Source: Euphorbia lathyris
Lineage: Eukaryota; Streptophyta; Magnoliopsida; Malpighiales; Euphorbiaceae
DNA: 64,000 bases
Direction of reading: 5' to 3'
Assembly (NCBI RefSeq): GCF_963576675.1
Contig: NC_088910.1
Location: forward strand, 88,170,104-88,234,103
Shown here: one piece after another, positions 1-12,390 of the stretch
Layout: the number at the start of each line of letters is the position of its first letter
Position numbering within the stretch: the first letter of the stretch is position 1
Translations under genes and position numbers: made by a program
The notes under the pieces: model-generated
Databases searched by the model: none
What the model was told of the DNA's origin: nothing
Seen by the model: only the letters and a program-made list of their open reading frames with translations

Positions 1-525
1 AGCTGCTCTAAATTCTCAACATCAACTATTGTAGAATTATCATTTCTCTGCTATAGGAAAAATTTCAGACTAATTGCAATACCTCTTTTAAGAAAGCCAA
101 AAATTATTATGATTATGAAGCCAGCACAACTAGCTAATCAACCACATAAAAGAGGAAATAAACATAAGCAAATAGTTAAACAATAATTGAAGGAATGTAG
201 TATTAGAAATTCCTAATAACCTCATTTTCTTAAATTTATGCAAGAATAAATTGTCCCACAAAGAATTATTTAAGAAATACTACTCTGGAAGAACAGGGAA
301 AGCAAACAGTATCCTCTACAAATAGCCAAGATATCAAAGGAGAACTTCAAAAGCAAATCATGAGTAAAAGCCAGAAATTTCAGTACACAGGTTCCCACCA
401 TAATGTGAGTCAACATATCCCTAATTTACATAAACCCTAAGCTAAAAGCAACTAGAAGAAGAAATGACAAAAACAATAGACAGGAAGAGCCGCAAGTAAA
501 CAGAGTAAAAGTAGGGTAACAGAAA
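1..525. other. Non-coding flank, no feature recognised
   Basis: AT-rich sequence with no ORF of note and no recognised repeat boundary. If the small reading frame at 526-651 (- strand) is the start of a real gene, this stretch would hold its first intron or 3' sequence, but I see no convincing exon here. Confidence 0.3.
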
Positions 526-651
526 TTATACAAAAAAGACGACGCAGGCAAGAGACTTGAAAGCGGAAATAGCAGTCTCCACCATCATAGCCTCCATGAC
601 AGAGCAAGACCACATTTTAGTCCCGGAAGAATTGACACTATCCACCTCCAT
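526..651 (-). CDS. Possible 5' exon or short ORF of an unidentified host gene
   Basis: On the - strand, ACCCTA-type sequence near 770-785 (the telo-box-like motif common near plant transcription starts) and a C/T-rich leader (660-760) precede an ATG at 651. It opens a 41-residue frame beginning MEVDSVNSSGTK and ending in a hydrophobic stretch at a TAA. The frame also extends upstream without a stop to 798. The layout looks like a plant 5' UTR and first exon, but the peptide matches no family I know and no clear donor site is visible. A chance ORF is equally possible. Confidence 0.2.
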   Translation of the reverse strand: MEVDSVNSSGTKMWSCSVMEAMMVETAISAFKSLACVVFFV

Positions 652-1064
652 TGCTACTGAAGCAGAAAATGCTATACTCCACGAAAGTAGTCGAGAAGAA
701 AAAAGGAAAAGGCGGAAGGGAAGGATCTTGATTTGGCTTTGTATGGTGGGTCTGGCCGTCTGGGTCTGGCTAGGGTAAACCCTAGGGTTTTGGTCCAATT
801 AGGGGTTTTGATATTCGCACCTCAATTTCTTTGTTTCCAGAGTTTTCGCATTCTACAGTCGCGTGGATTAATAGTAGTGAGTATTATATTTTTTTTTTAC
901 TTTGGATATTAAGCTGGAAAGTCGGGTCAGTATCCGACATAGTATTAAAGTGTCTTCTGGCCCATTTTGATTATCAATGTTAACCAATCTAAGTTCGCCG
1001 CGTGTGGAAGAAATGTTGGGAGATTAAAGATATCAAGGTAAATTTCACTCTTTAACTCAAACTA

Positions 1065-1262
1065 ACTCTTTTCAAAAAAAAAAAAAAAAACACTTAAAGC
1101 ACGGTCTATCTAAAGTTTTATCATTTAGCCTCTAAATTTATTATTTGGACACATTTAGCCATGATCTATCCCAATCGATGATTGCATCCAATTAGTATTA
1201 AAATTTAACCGAATTGTTATCTCATTGATAAGTACGATATTTTGACACTTAAACTTGAAAAA
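1065..1262. repeat. Left arm of an inverted repeat flanking the LINE stack
   Basis: Positions about 1092-1262 match, in reverse complement, about 29585-29760. Shared blocks include GTGTCAAAATATCGT, AATGAGATAAC and TTTAGATAGA. An 11-bp direct repeat AACTCAAACTA lies just outside both arms (1054-1064 and 29774-29784). The layout fits a TIR transposon of MULE type (9-11 bp TSD) of about 0.5 kb into which the LINE later inserted. The extreme termini do not match well (an A-run at 1074-1091 against an A-run at 29764-29775), so the ends are approximate. Confidence 0.55.
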
Positions 1263-1283
1263 ACAAACAAACAGCCCCACAAA

Positions 1284-2543
1284 CTAACCCGGGATTAGCC
1301 TAGAAAAGCTAACCCCCACCAGATCATCCGAAAGCAACGAAAAAAGGAAGTCTGAAAGAGAAGAGAAAATTGAGACTCCCAACATCCTCACATGGCCCTC
1401 AGCAGCAAGGCGGTCTGCCACCTTGTTCTGCTCCCTGAAGACATGTCCAAAGTTTATGGTATCGAAGGAAGAACACAATCTTTTGATCTTTTTAACTAAA
1501 TTTTGGCTGCCTAAACACATAGCCTTATTATCAGAGATCATTTTAACCGCTTCGAGGTTGTCAGATTCCACGAGCAGTCTTTTCAAACCCAGATTTTTGG
1601 CGAGCCTAAGCCCAGAGAAGATCCCCCAGAGCTTAGCAGTGAAGGAAGAACCCACCCCCAGATTCTGAGCAAAGCCAGACACCCAAGCACCACCAGCATC
1701 CCTCAAAACACCTCCAGCCGTAATTCTACCGCCCACAAGGCACGAGCCATCAGTATTTAACTTCACTATCCCTTCACCCAGTCTACTCCATCCAAATAGA
1801 TGAACCACATTCCTCTGGATAGTACTAGATAAATTCTCCTCCTTGAAGCTATTAATAATAGTATTAATTTTTTTAGAGAAAAAATCAAGTAAATTAGGAA
1901 TAACAATAGCTCCTTCTCCAAAGATATCAGCATTCCTCCATTGCCAAAGCTGGTGACAGACTACGGCAAAGAGGATAGCATCATGCTCCAGCTCAGGCAA
2001 TAACAAACCACTAACACCATCTATAAACCAATCACAATCAGAATAGGCAAAAAAATCAGGTAGCAAATGGGCTGGAAGAACTTTCCTCCACACATTTTTA
2101 CTCTTTGCATAATCTCTAAGAACATGGCAGATGGTTTCTGCCTGAGCTCTGCATCTACTATAAGTATCGGCCTCCACTAAATGGTGTCTTTTCCTTTCAA
2201 CATTCATAAGCAACCTATTCTTTGCACCAAACCACATGAAACTCCTAATGCGATAGGGAACTTTCAAGGCCCAAATGTTCTTCCAAGCGACTGAAGGATG
2301 AGTATCCAAATTAAGATTGAAGGCCTCAAACGCAGATTTGCAAGAATAAGCCCCGTTGTTTGTAAGGGACCAACAATGATTATCTCCATCTTCCTCCTTA
2401 CTACTAACTTTAACTCCCCGAATCTTCAGGAGCGTTTCCAGATTAAGGTAAGCATCAAATCTCGACCAAATCCAATCTCCCTCCGAGTCCACCACATCAG
2501 CAATACTCCAATTATGAATCTCCAGAGGCAGCGGAGAAGTACA
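1284..2543 (-). pseudogene. LINE ORF2 3' part: zf-RVT and RNase H (separated from its 5' part by a 22-kb insertion)
   Basis: This is the C-terminal part of an L1-type plant LINE ORF2, about 420 residues. It has a zf-RVT-like region (WSLTNNGAYSCKSAFEAF, then WKNIWALKVPYRIRSFMW), followed by an RVT_3/RNase H domain with KLNTDGS, VESDN and NKVADRLA. The second catalytic acid is lost: the usual AELW motif reads AKLW (codon AAG near 1637, one G-to-A change from GAG). The frame runs directly into the RT part at 24728-27600 if the copia element and one copy of the GTACA duplication are removed. No poly(T) marks the LINE 3' end, so the 3' UTR may be shortened. Certainly inactive. Confidence 0.92.
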
Positions 2544-3824
2544 TGTTGGTCCCGTGTAATGTAATAGGATTAGTTCCAAGGGGAGGGTTAGGAACTAATG
2601 TAACTTTTCGCTTAATTGCTGACTTAATTTAATTCTTTAAACAACTTCACTAAGTTTAGGTCAGCAAGGCTGAGCGCGATGCAAGACAGCTTTAGTCAGA
2701 GGCTGACTAGAACTGTTTTACTTGTGAGTTGGGAATTAACACTTAAGGTCAGCTTCCAACTCGGCACTCTGATTACTCATCGTCGGCTTATACAGATTAT
2801 ATACTGAGTAATTTAAACAAGCAACACATACATAAATATATTAAGAGAAGGGTTAGAAATTACTCAGCAGTCTTATCCTGGTTCGGCCTCACCGCCTACG
2901 TCCAGTCCCCAGAATCCTTCCCGGCTTTTTCAATCCACTACTGAGCTCTTTAAAGGTGGAGCACAAATCGTTTACAAGCAATTGAGTATGTAAGAGTACC
3001 GTCCTCTATTCGTCTACTCAACCCTATTGAGCACTATAACCAAACACTCAGATTTTCTCTACCGCTGAGTACTAAAACCGAGTACTCAGCACCACTCTCT
3101 CAATCTTTACAATTGATACGAATTTGTTCTTTCTAGATGAAGAACACTTTAGATGAATACAAATTCAATCTAGACTTTTACACAGAAATAGGATTTGGGT
3201 GTAAGTATTTGCTTTTCTTGTTTGTATGTGCTTGTATGTATGCTTTTTTTCTTTTGTACTTCGGCAAAGGATCCAAGTGATGAACTTGTCCTTTATAGTG
3301 AAATCTGATGCTTCAATCATTTGAATTCGGATGTATCCCTTGAATTCAAACGGTCTTCTTGCGTCATTCACTGGTCAGCATACAGTTTTGCAGGTCAATC
3401 CTGTCGTCTGATTTTAGCAGGCGTCAGGCTTGTCTTCTTCCGCCAGGTTCGTCTTCTAGCGACAGTTTCGTCTTTTAGCCACATGCCAGTTGACCCATGC
3501 GTCTCGAAACTGTCTCCTTGCGTAATTCCAAAGCTTCTGAATTGGCGCAGATCCTTATCGGTTTTTGTCTTTTAGTTAACGGATCATTGACGTTGTCCTG
3601 ATGAGCACTCAGCTTGACTTTAATAGACGTTGCCTTCGATCTTTGTCTTTGGCGAGGCTGAGTCACGTTCTACTCAGCTTCTTCGGTCAGCTTCGTCTTC
3701 AAGCGTTTGTTCTGAAGAAGACTTTTCTTCTCTAATGCTGAGTTGTGTTCAACTCAGCTTCTGTGGCTCATGCTGACTTCATTCTGTCTTACTTTTTATT
3801 TCTGTTCTCATTTATAATTATACT
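2544..3824 (-). repeat. 3' LTR of the Sirevirus-like element, outer part
   Basis: Matches 23315-24605 of the other LTR almost base for base. It is broken at 3824 by the Athila-like element (TSD ATACT) and resumes at 11312. Both pieces together are 1402 bp against 1408 bp for the intact partner. A variable G-run lies near its start (4 G then A here, 11 G at 23350-23361). Confidence 0.93.
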
Positions 3825-5018
3825 TGTTAAGCCCAAAATATGCCTAATATATCATCAATAATTACATCAATATTGCTACGAATTTATGCTATTTATAACT
3901 GTTTAGAAAGCTTTTACTCTCGAATATGTTTCTTTCTTGTAAGGTACATAAATATTTGGTAAAATCCAAATAGGAACGAAAAGAGCTTAAAAACAGAAGA
4001 AAAACCTTACAAAAGGAGTCAAAAACGACAAAGATCAATTACACCAAAACAAGGACAAAGACAAAGTCAGAAACAGAGAAAAATGCAAATTCTCAGCAGA
4101 GAATCCAAAATTCTCGGTAGAGAATTTGGGGCCGCGACAGGGAATCTCAAATTCTCGGTCGCGACACGCCCTTTCGTCCGAAGGCTGAAAATTCAGTTCC
4201 TCATTCTCGGTAGAGAATTTCCATTCTCGGTAAGAGCAGAAATTCTGCCAAGTACAATGAACACATGTTTAATTCCAAGAAACGTGTTTGTTCGGGTGGA
4301 TAAAGACGTCCTTTCACAACGGACACGACTCTCCACAACGGACACGACACTTCAATCACGACTCTTCAACATCTATAAATAAAGTATTGATTTGAGAGTT
4401 GAAGAATATAATGAGAGAGTTAGAATTTAAGATTAGTGAAAGAGTTATGCAGAAACTCTGACTCAGAAATGAGTCAGAGATTAGAAGTTTGATTTTGTTC
4501 AAAGCAATATGATGTACACACATTGTTTATTCAATAATAACAAGTTCAGTAGCATTTAGACATTGTTCCAGTTTAGTTTTCATTTTGGTAGTAGACCGAC
4601 CCAGTCTCTATTACGAAGATTCAACGAGAAGATTGAGTAGAGGATCCGCCCCTGGGCCTGACAAACTCTAACGAAACCCAAGGAAAGGATTGACAACCCG
4701 TTCACTTGCAAGTCGTCGAATGTTTCCATGCTCCATGTTCTCTGTAAACTTGTATCAATTTATATTTCATCTAATAAAGTCCGTTCTATTCAATAGATTT
4801 TTATGCAGTACTTATGGTAACCAATCCACTAAAGTGACTGCTGGTGTTTTCATTAAAACGTATTTAATCCAAAATCTTTACAAGGAAACTTTGTTGAACA
4901 CTTAGGCAAATTATTATCTCGAAAGAGTTTTAATTTGATTAAGGGCAATTTTCCCGGAAGGGTTTTGTCATGTTCAAAGCCAATTAATTAGAGGTTCCGT
5001 CATTTATTTCATTTTTAG
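3825..5018 (+). repeat. Left LTR of the Athila-like element, truncated at its 3' end
   Basis: Aligns with 9796-10986 with few differences. It contains repeated TTCTCGGT / AGAGAATT motifs (4093-4235) and a TATA-like CTATAAATAAAG near 4373. Homology stops around 5018. The last 320 bp of the LTR and the primer-binding site that should follow are missing and replaced by the tandem duplication that starts at 5024. Confidence 0.88.
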
Positions 5019-5023
5019 AGAAG

Positions 5024-6455
5024 ATCAGATTTCCATTCTTTACATCTCTTTCAGCCAAAATCTGATATTCTTCTCAAATTATTCAAATCTTCCAAAAAGT
5101 TCCAGAGACTTTTTCCTATTTCCAACACATGATTACCAAGCATAAATCTTCCATGAAGATTACTGCTGCACACAACAAGCATCTTGATTTATCAGAATGC
5201 TACGGTGCATTGTTTCCCATTCACACACATGATGAAGAACGTAGATATTATAAAACAAGTTTTTGTATATAGTTTGTGTATAGGTTTGTTTTTGTGTTTG
5301 TTCTTTCTGTAACTTGTATATATGTGTTCTAATTTTAATAACACTATCAAGTTTGATTCTTTGATTCTTTTTGCTTAAATATACGTTAACCATACAAGTT
5401 ATACGAATACATCCGAATCTAAGTTTGAATACAACAGTATAACTTTTAACATGAATCTGTAATTATTTTTCATGAATCTGTATTAATTTCAGAAATGTTT
5501 TTGAACAATCTGACTTTTCATATATGTTAAATGCTCATAAATTATAAATCATTAATAACTATTGAACAAATCCATGAACATTCATTTTGTATGATAATTC
5601 TAAGTTTTGTTCTATACATATGTTTTTCAATTTTGATAACATATCAACTTTGATTCTTTGGTTATTTTTGATTATTATCTGTTAACTATGCAAATTATTT
5701 TAATGAACCTATATATATGTTAATGTGGAAGGAACGTTTAAAGCAAATTATTTTAATCAGATTTCCATTCTTTACATCTCTTTCAGCCAAAATCTGATAT
5801 TCTTCTCCAATTATTCAAATCTTCCAAAAAGTTCCAGAGACTTTTTCCTATTTCCAACACATGATTACCAAGCATAAATCTTCCATGAAGATTACTGCTG
5901 CACACAACAAGCATCCTGATTTATCAGAATGCTACGGTGCATTGTTTCCCATTCACACACATGATGAAGAACGAAGATATTATAAAACAAGTTTTTGTAT
6001 ATAGGTTTGTTTTTGTGTTTGTTCTTTCTGTAACTTGTATATATGTGTTCTAATTTTAATAACACTATCAAGTTTGATTCTTTGATTCTTTTTGCTTAAA
6101 TATACGTTAACCATACAAGTTATACGAATACATCCGAATCTAAGTTTGAATACAACAGTATAACTTTTAACATGAATTTGTAATTATTTTTCATGAATCT
6201 GTATTCATTTCAGAAATGTTTTTGAACAATCTGACTTTTCATATATGTTAAATGCTCATAAATTATAAATCATTAATAACTATTGAACAAATCCATGAAC
6301 ATTCATTTTGTATGATAATTCTAAGTTTTGTTCTATACATATGTTTTTCAATTTTGATAACATATCAACTTTGATTCTTTGGTTATTTTTGATTATTATC
6401 TGTTAACTATGCAAATTATTTTAATGAACCTATATATATGTTAATATGGAACAGT
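5024..6455 (+). repeat. Tandem duplication of about 0.7 kb inside the Athila-like element
   Basis: Unit 1 runs from 5024 to about 5730 and unit 2 from 5757 to about 6455. Both begin with ATCAGATTTCCATTCTTTAC and end near TATATATATGTTAAT. Differences are few, including an 11-bp indel near 5270/6003. Each unit has a short open frame starting ATGATTACCAAGCAT (5129 in unit 1) that would give about 49 residues. I cannot assign it to any family. Confidence 0.88.
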
Positions 6456-7319
6456 ATCACCTTCACCATGAATTTGTCTATAATAATAAAATGCCTCTGT
6501 CAATAATTTAATTAATCTGTATCAGTTTCAACGCTTCAGATTTAATATGAATAAGTGATTAGTTCTGATTACTTTTAATTTGTTTGTTTGTTTCTGTATA
6601 TAAGATCGTTTTTAATATTTCTTGTACATATGTTCTTGTTTCATTTATGTACACATGTGTTATGCAATAAAACTTCATTTGATTTCATACTTTTAATTTT
6701 TCATTTATGTCTGTTCAGATTTCTACACTATTATCACATGAATCTGTATGAATCACTTTAATGCTAATAAGTTATGATAATTATTAACTATTGAACATCA
6801 TAATAAATTTTCATTTTCATGCAATCATTGAGTTTCATTTTAATTATGAAATTATAAACTTATATCGTGTTGATTATTGCATATATCAGTATGAACTTAT
6901 TATTATGAAACATACAATTTTTCATATGAATTTGTATCAGATAGAATGCAGTTAAATGTTTCGTTATTTTAATACTGATTTAATTTGAAAACGGTTCATG
7001 TTTAAGCTTTAAGCATGAATAAATACCTACATAAACTTACATTGATTATCTTTTAGAAGATTAATTTACCTTATGTGAATTAATGCACATTCATGATTAA
7101 ATTCAATTCTCTAACAGTGTTAATGATCATTTATGATTCATTTAATTCAGTTCGGTCATTAATTGATTCATTAATTCAGTATTTATCAAGGCTAAACCTA
7201 TGGTTTACCTTGAATTTAATGTTTTAAATTTGTGTTCTTAAAGTGCAGGTACAGTTTACATTAAATTTAGGACACATTTAACCGATTAAATTACACAAAC
7301 CAAGTCAACATGGACATAA

Positions 7320-8760
7320 ACAGCCACTTTGGACCTATCCGCGGCCGAGAATTATATATTCTCAGTAAGTCCAGCAAAAACGGACCGAATTCAGAGCAAA
7401 ATGTTCTCTGAATTTCACGTGCCGCGACCGCGGATCGGCATTCTCGGTCACGACGTGACCTGTAGGCCGATTTTAATCCGGATTTTTGACATATTTTGAG
7501 CCTATTCCTATTCCTACTCTACCTATACATTTCCTAACACACATATTCATACCTATATATACCTATCCCTTACACAAACCTAACATCACCTCCCATTTTA
7601 CCCAAATTACACACTCCATACACAAACTTCATACCCTACTCCTCTATTTTTATATCTCGCCTAGACATAAGAAGGTTACTCACAAGGTTTCCTCTACATC
7701 TAATAAATTGTTTGCATGTTGAATATGGATCCATTCAACATTATTTCCGATGGGGACGGGTAGTGGTACACGCACTTTTATGGACATCGTGCATAGTGAA
7801 ACAGTCGTTATTGTATTTGTTACTCTTTCCTATTCTAAGCGGGATGTGAGGATTACATTTAGGGATTTAGGTTAATTTTATGACGATGGGGATGACGAGA
7901 TGCGTTTATAGTTTGGATATCATACGAAATAATTTATTGTTAAGCCCATCACTTTTCAAACTCAACCGGTTTGGACATACTTTGACTAGTTTGGATGGAT
8001 TTAATCCCAAGAATGCTACTAGCACACTTATTAAAGATCGTTGGTTTTAGTGATAGATTAAATTGGATTACCTTTTGACAATTGAGTCCATGTTTCTGTT
8101 TCCACCAATAAGCACGTTCATTTGCGTACTTTGATTACGGTGGTTAGCCACTGTTGGCTAGTTTTGCAAGTTCGATGTTGGTACTTCAAGTTCACATGGT
8201 AATGATATTCAGAAGGTTGATCATGCGCACACACATTTTGGTGGACATGAGGATGAAAAGGATGAAGCAGGTGAGAAAGCGGAGCATGTTGATGCCTCCA
8301 CACCAGCACAAGGACATGTTGGTGATGAGCACAGTGTTGATCAAGTTCATTTGCGAACAAATTTTGAACCATATGAATATGTTTTATCTTATCTTTTCTC
8401 AACTCATTTATTTTTATGTTATTTTTGATTAAGTTTGGTCCACTTCCAATTTTTATTTATGTTGGCAATAATCCATTTCATATTCATCTCTTTTCGTACA
8501 ATTTTGCTTTATTTCGTACAAATTTTTCGTGTTTTATCAATTTTTGCACCAATGAGGACATGGTCCAATTTAAGTGTGGGAGGAGATATACATATATCAT
8601 TTTATTTTTAGTACGAATAAATGCAACAAATAAATTTTTAAGCAACATTTATAAATGCAACACTTGTTTTATGCAAATGCAACATATATTGCAACACAAT
8701 TTATTTAACATTATTTTTCATAACGTTACATTTTTATATGTTTAAATGATTATTATTTTT
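7320..8760 (+). other. Internal region of the Athila-like element with possible decayed ORF
   Basis: GC-rich LTR-like motifs (CCGCGACCGCGGATCGG, TTCTCGGTCACGACG) lie at 7335-7460, echoing motifs of the LTR. From about 7720 to 8430 the three + frames share scraps that could be an old Athila ORF1-type protein, broken by many stops. The AAGTGTGGGAGGAG purine tract follows at about 8575. No function can be claimed. Confidence 0.3.
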
Positions 8761-9164
8761 AGGTTATCATTATCGTTAGAAATAATATTTCTATACGGGC
8801 AATATTATTTTTCAAATTTATCATAAATCTCCGATACGATTTTAAGTAAGAATTGTCTCGAGTGAATGTATTTAAGTAAATATTCTTTATTACAATCTCT
8901 ATTTTATATCATGCAATTCATGATACAAAAAATCTTATTTTAAATTTTCAATTAGGTTTATAGGCATTAAATTGAACTAACAATTTTAGTTCGGTTTGAT
9001 TTCGTCTTACATTAACACCAATTGAAGTTTTTAAGGAAACTTTAGCCATAATACATGTTGAATTTTAAGTCAATATAGGATGAATGTGCTATCTTTCTTT
9101 TTCCCAAATTACAATTTTATAAATTCATATTAATTAATCAATTAGTTGAATTCTTAACTTTTGG

Positions 9165-9435
9165 CCACGATTGAGACCAACCTTATCACAATCGAGGTAT
9201 GAAAGGGAAGAATAATTAAGTACCGTTTACTTTTGGCCACGGTTGCGACCACCCTTATCACAATCGAGGTATGGAATGAACGTTTAAGCAAAAAAAATAA
9301 TAATAAGCGTGTATAAGTTTAAAGTAACGATTGCGTCCACCCATGGCATGGTCGGTACCTCTTAAGCAAACACAAAGCAATAAAAATACGTATAAAGTTA
9401 CGATCAAGACCACCCTTATCTCAGGCGTAACTAAG
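9165..9435 (+). repeat. Imperfect tandem repeats near the 3' end of the Athila-like element
   Basis: Four diverged units share the pattern (GGCCAC or GTTAC)GATTG-GACCACCCTTATC followed by an AAGCAA-type spacer: about 9170, 9236, 9326 and 9396. Each is about 60-85 bp. They lie some 0.4-0.6 kb upstream of the PPT, and I see no coding potential. Confidence 0.6.
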
Positions 9436-9795
9436 CAATAATTAACCCAAGTACTTATTTAAATGTATAATATATCTCATATATTAGTTTAGGTTTGGGA
9501 AAGAAATTTTGTGCTTTGAAATGCCTTGAGACGAAAGACTCAATAACATGCGTGCTTATATCGTCCCGAATACTTCAATTCAAAATTGAAAATACAAGAC
9601 GAATGATATATCGTATTTATACTAAGTTAGTTTGATGTTTTGCGTATAAATTTGCCATGCGAAGTAAGTCTTTTCGGCTTAACTAACTTAAAAGGTAATA
9701 CAGAGATATATGTTTTATTTTTATAAAGAGATTAGTTAAAGAATAAATTCAGTGAAATTTTGCTCGGGACTAGCAAAAGATTAAGTGTGGAGATT

Positions 9796-11306
9796 TGTTA
9801 AGCCCAAAATATACCTAATATATCATCAATAATTACATCAATATTGCTACGAATTTATGCTATTTATAACTGTTTAGAAAGCTTTTACTCTCGAATATGT
9901 TTCTTTCTTGTAGGGCATAAATATTTGGTAAAATCCAAATAGGAACGAAAAGAGCTTAAAAACAGAAGAAAAACCTTACAAAAGGAGTCAAAAACGACAA
10001 AGATCAATTATACCAAAACAAGGACAAAGACGAAGTCAGAAACAGAGAAAAATGCAAATTCTCAGCAGAGAATCCAAAATTCTCGGTAGAGAATTTGGGG
10101 CCACGACAGGGAATCTCAAATCCTCGGTCGCGACACGCCCTTTCGTCCGAAGGCTGAAAATTCAGTTCCTCATTCTCGGCAGAGAATTTCCATTCTCGGT
10201 AAGAGCAGAAATTCTGCCAAGTACAATGAACACATGTTTAATTCCAAGAAACGCGTTCGTTTGGGTGGATAAAGACGTCCTTTCACAACGGACATGACTC
10301 TCCACAACGGACACGATACTTCAATCACGACTCTTCAACATCTATAAATAAAGTATTGATTTGAGAGTTGAAGAATATAATGAGAGAGTTAGAATTTAAG
10401 ATTAGTGCAAGAGTTATGCAGAAACTCTGACTCAGAAATGAGTCAGAGATTAGAAGTTTGATTCTGTTCAAAGCAATATGATGTACACACATTGTTTATT
10501 CAATAATAACAAGTTCAGTAGCATTTAGACATTGTTCCAGTTTAGTTTTCATTTTGGTAGTAGACCGACCCAGTCTCTATTACGAAGATTCAACGAGAAG
10601 ATTGAGTAGAGGATCCGCCCCTGAGCCTGACAAACTCTAACGAAACCCAAGGAAAGGATTGCCAACCCGTTCACTTGCAAGTCGTCGAATGTTTCTATGC
10701 TCCATGTTCTCTGTAAACTTGTATCAATTTATATTTCATCTAATAAAGTCCGTTCTATTCGATAGATTTTTATGCAGTACTTATGGTAACCAATCCACTA
10801 AAGTGACTGCTGGTGTTTTCATTAAAACGTATTTAATCCAAAATCTTTACAAGGAAACTTTGTTGAATACTTGGGCAAATTATTATCTCGAAAGAGTTTT
10901 AATTTGATTAAGGGCAATTATCCCGGAAGGGTTTTGTCATGTTCAAAGCCAATTAATTAGAGATTCCGTCATTTATTTCATCTTTATAATTCGTACAAAG
11001 TTTAAAGTTGTTTTCTTTGCTTAATGCAAACAAATACATTTGTTTACTTTTCTAAAAAGTACTAAACGTTCCTATCTTGCAAATTCATTCTTAAATCAGA
11101 GTATTTTCTAACGTTTTCATAATCTAATCTAATTCTCATTCTAGCAATTTCAAAACCAAAACCGATTAAACGATTTTCCATATTATAAACCTTAAAAGTA
11201 AATTTAACCGATTCTAAATAAGTTTTGTTTAAAAAACGTTCCCTGTGGGATCGATATCTTTTATTACTACAAGCGTATACCGTGCACTTGCGGAAATCGC
11301 TCAACA
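9796..11306 (+). repeat. Right LTR of the Athila-like element (1511 bp)
   Basis: A full-length LTR from TGTTAAGCCC to CTCAACA, directly preceded by the purine tract AGTGTGGAGATT (PPT). Its terminal 320 bp, absent from the left LTR, includes GTTCCCTGTGGGATCGATAT. It is followed by TSD ATACT. Confidence 0.9.
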
Positions 11307-11311
11307 ATACT

Positions 11312-11432
11312 CAACATTGAACAAACACATTAGTACAATTAAATCAAAGCACTTAAATTTAATTGTCTTAATCATGGGATTAATCTTAAATAATTTTGTC
11401 AAATCAAAATCATGTGGAAAGGTGTTTCAACA
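11312..11432 (-). repeat. 3' LTR of the Sirevirus-like element, inner part
   Basis: Continues the LTR interrupted at 3824 and ends GTGTTTCAACA at 11432, matching the inner end of the other copies. The adjoining internal sequence, read on the - strand, should hold the polypurine tract. Only a weak A/G stretch (AAAATAGGTGAG) is visible. Confidence 0.88.
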
Positions 11433-11954
11433 AACTCACCTATTTTGATGTTGGCAAAAATATTTAATTGTGGAACTCAGCATCGAAGTTCCCCATGATT
11501 GATTTACCTTTTATTCTTCTGAAGTTACTCCCCTGTAAGGGTTGCATCTATTGACTCAATTTAACTCTAAACCTTCTAAGATTTAATCGAGTGAAAATAA
11601 GACATGATTTTACTGACTTAGTTCAATTCTAGACCTTCCAAGATCTAATTCAGATGAGCCTAGGTCAGCTTTCATAAGATGGTCAATACCTGGAACATAC
11701 AGTTATTACTCAGTGTCGCATATAAGTATCAGAGTTGTGTGCTGAGTAAATTTTACTTGTATATTTCTTATGTTCACAAGCTTTAATTTGTTGTTCAATT
11801 GATAGTTAAGTATGACAGATCATCATATAAGCATAACAAGTAAGCATCGCATATAGATAGGTCAGTTTGGATAAAAATATGCTTATATAGATAGTCAGCA
11901 TAACAAAATAGAACATGCCAAATATAAAGTTACAAGTCTAAGACTATTTCTAAT
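11433..11954 (-). other. 3' non-coding region of the Sirevirus-like element
   Basis: Between the end of ORF3 (stop at 11955-11957) and the 3' LTR. AT-rich, with scattered CTCAG/GTCAGC motifs like those of the LTR. No ORF. Confidence 0.6.
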
Positions 11955-12390
11955 CTATCTCTTTATGTTGACTTGAACTTGGTGGGATTTGCCTTTGCTC
12001 TTGGCAGTTGTTTGTTGCTGACTTGGATTACTTGGGTCAGCAGAAGTTGAACCAGGCTTCTGCTGAGTTCCGGTGGCAGGCTTAGTTATCTCCCATTGTT
12101 TCTGCTGAGTTCCAGCAACTTGCCTTTAGCGTTCTTTCTCCCCCGTTTTGCCAGCATCGGGAGTTGGAGGAGGAGGATAGAAAGTTCCTTGTTGAACAGA
12201 ACGAGTCAGTTTGGAGGAGTACATTTGGAGTTGACTCGTACTTTCTCTAAGACCTTTGAAGACTTGCATGCCATCAGACATAGTGGAAGCAGGAATCTTA
12301 ATGTTAGCACTGAGCATACTAAGCAGATACTCTTGAGACTTCCCGATCCAAGTTATGGATTCTGTCATCCGGGCATATGATTGATGATAC

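Larger units (their letters stand above)
3825..11306 (+). mobile_element. Non-autonomous Athila-like LTR element (LARD type), 7.5 kb
   Basis: Two direct LTRs begin TGTTAAGCCC (3825 and 9796) and the element ends TCGCTCAACA at 11306, with perfect 5-bp TSD ATACT (3820-3824 and 11307-11311). The right LTR end has GTTCCCTGTGGGATCGATAT, a phrase I associate with Athila-lineage LTRs. A purine-rich tract (AAGTGTGGAGATT) abuts the right LTR as a PPT, and a second one, TTAAGTGTGGGAGGAGAT, sits near 8573, as in Athila. No gag or pol reading frame survives. The 7.7-8.4 kb part may hold scraps of a decayed ORF. The left LTR lacks its last 0.3 kb and no primer-binding site remains, so this copy cannot be a normal template. 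Confidence 0.85.

Noticed and set aside
1074..1091. A poly(A) tail marking the end of a + strand retroposon
   Set aside because: It sits at the left end of the inverted-repeat arm, with no + strand element before it; more likely simple A-run variation in the terminal repeat.
8118..8432. His-rich 92-94 residue ORFs on both strands
   Set aside because: Overlapping antisense frames in decayed Athila-like DNA; no domain, and low-complexity composition explains them.
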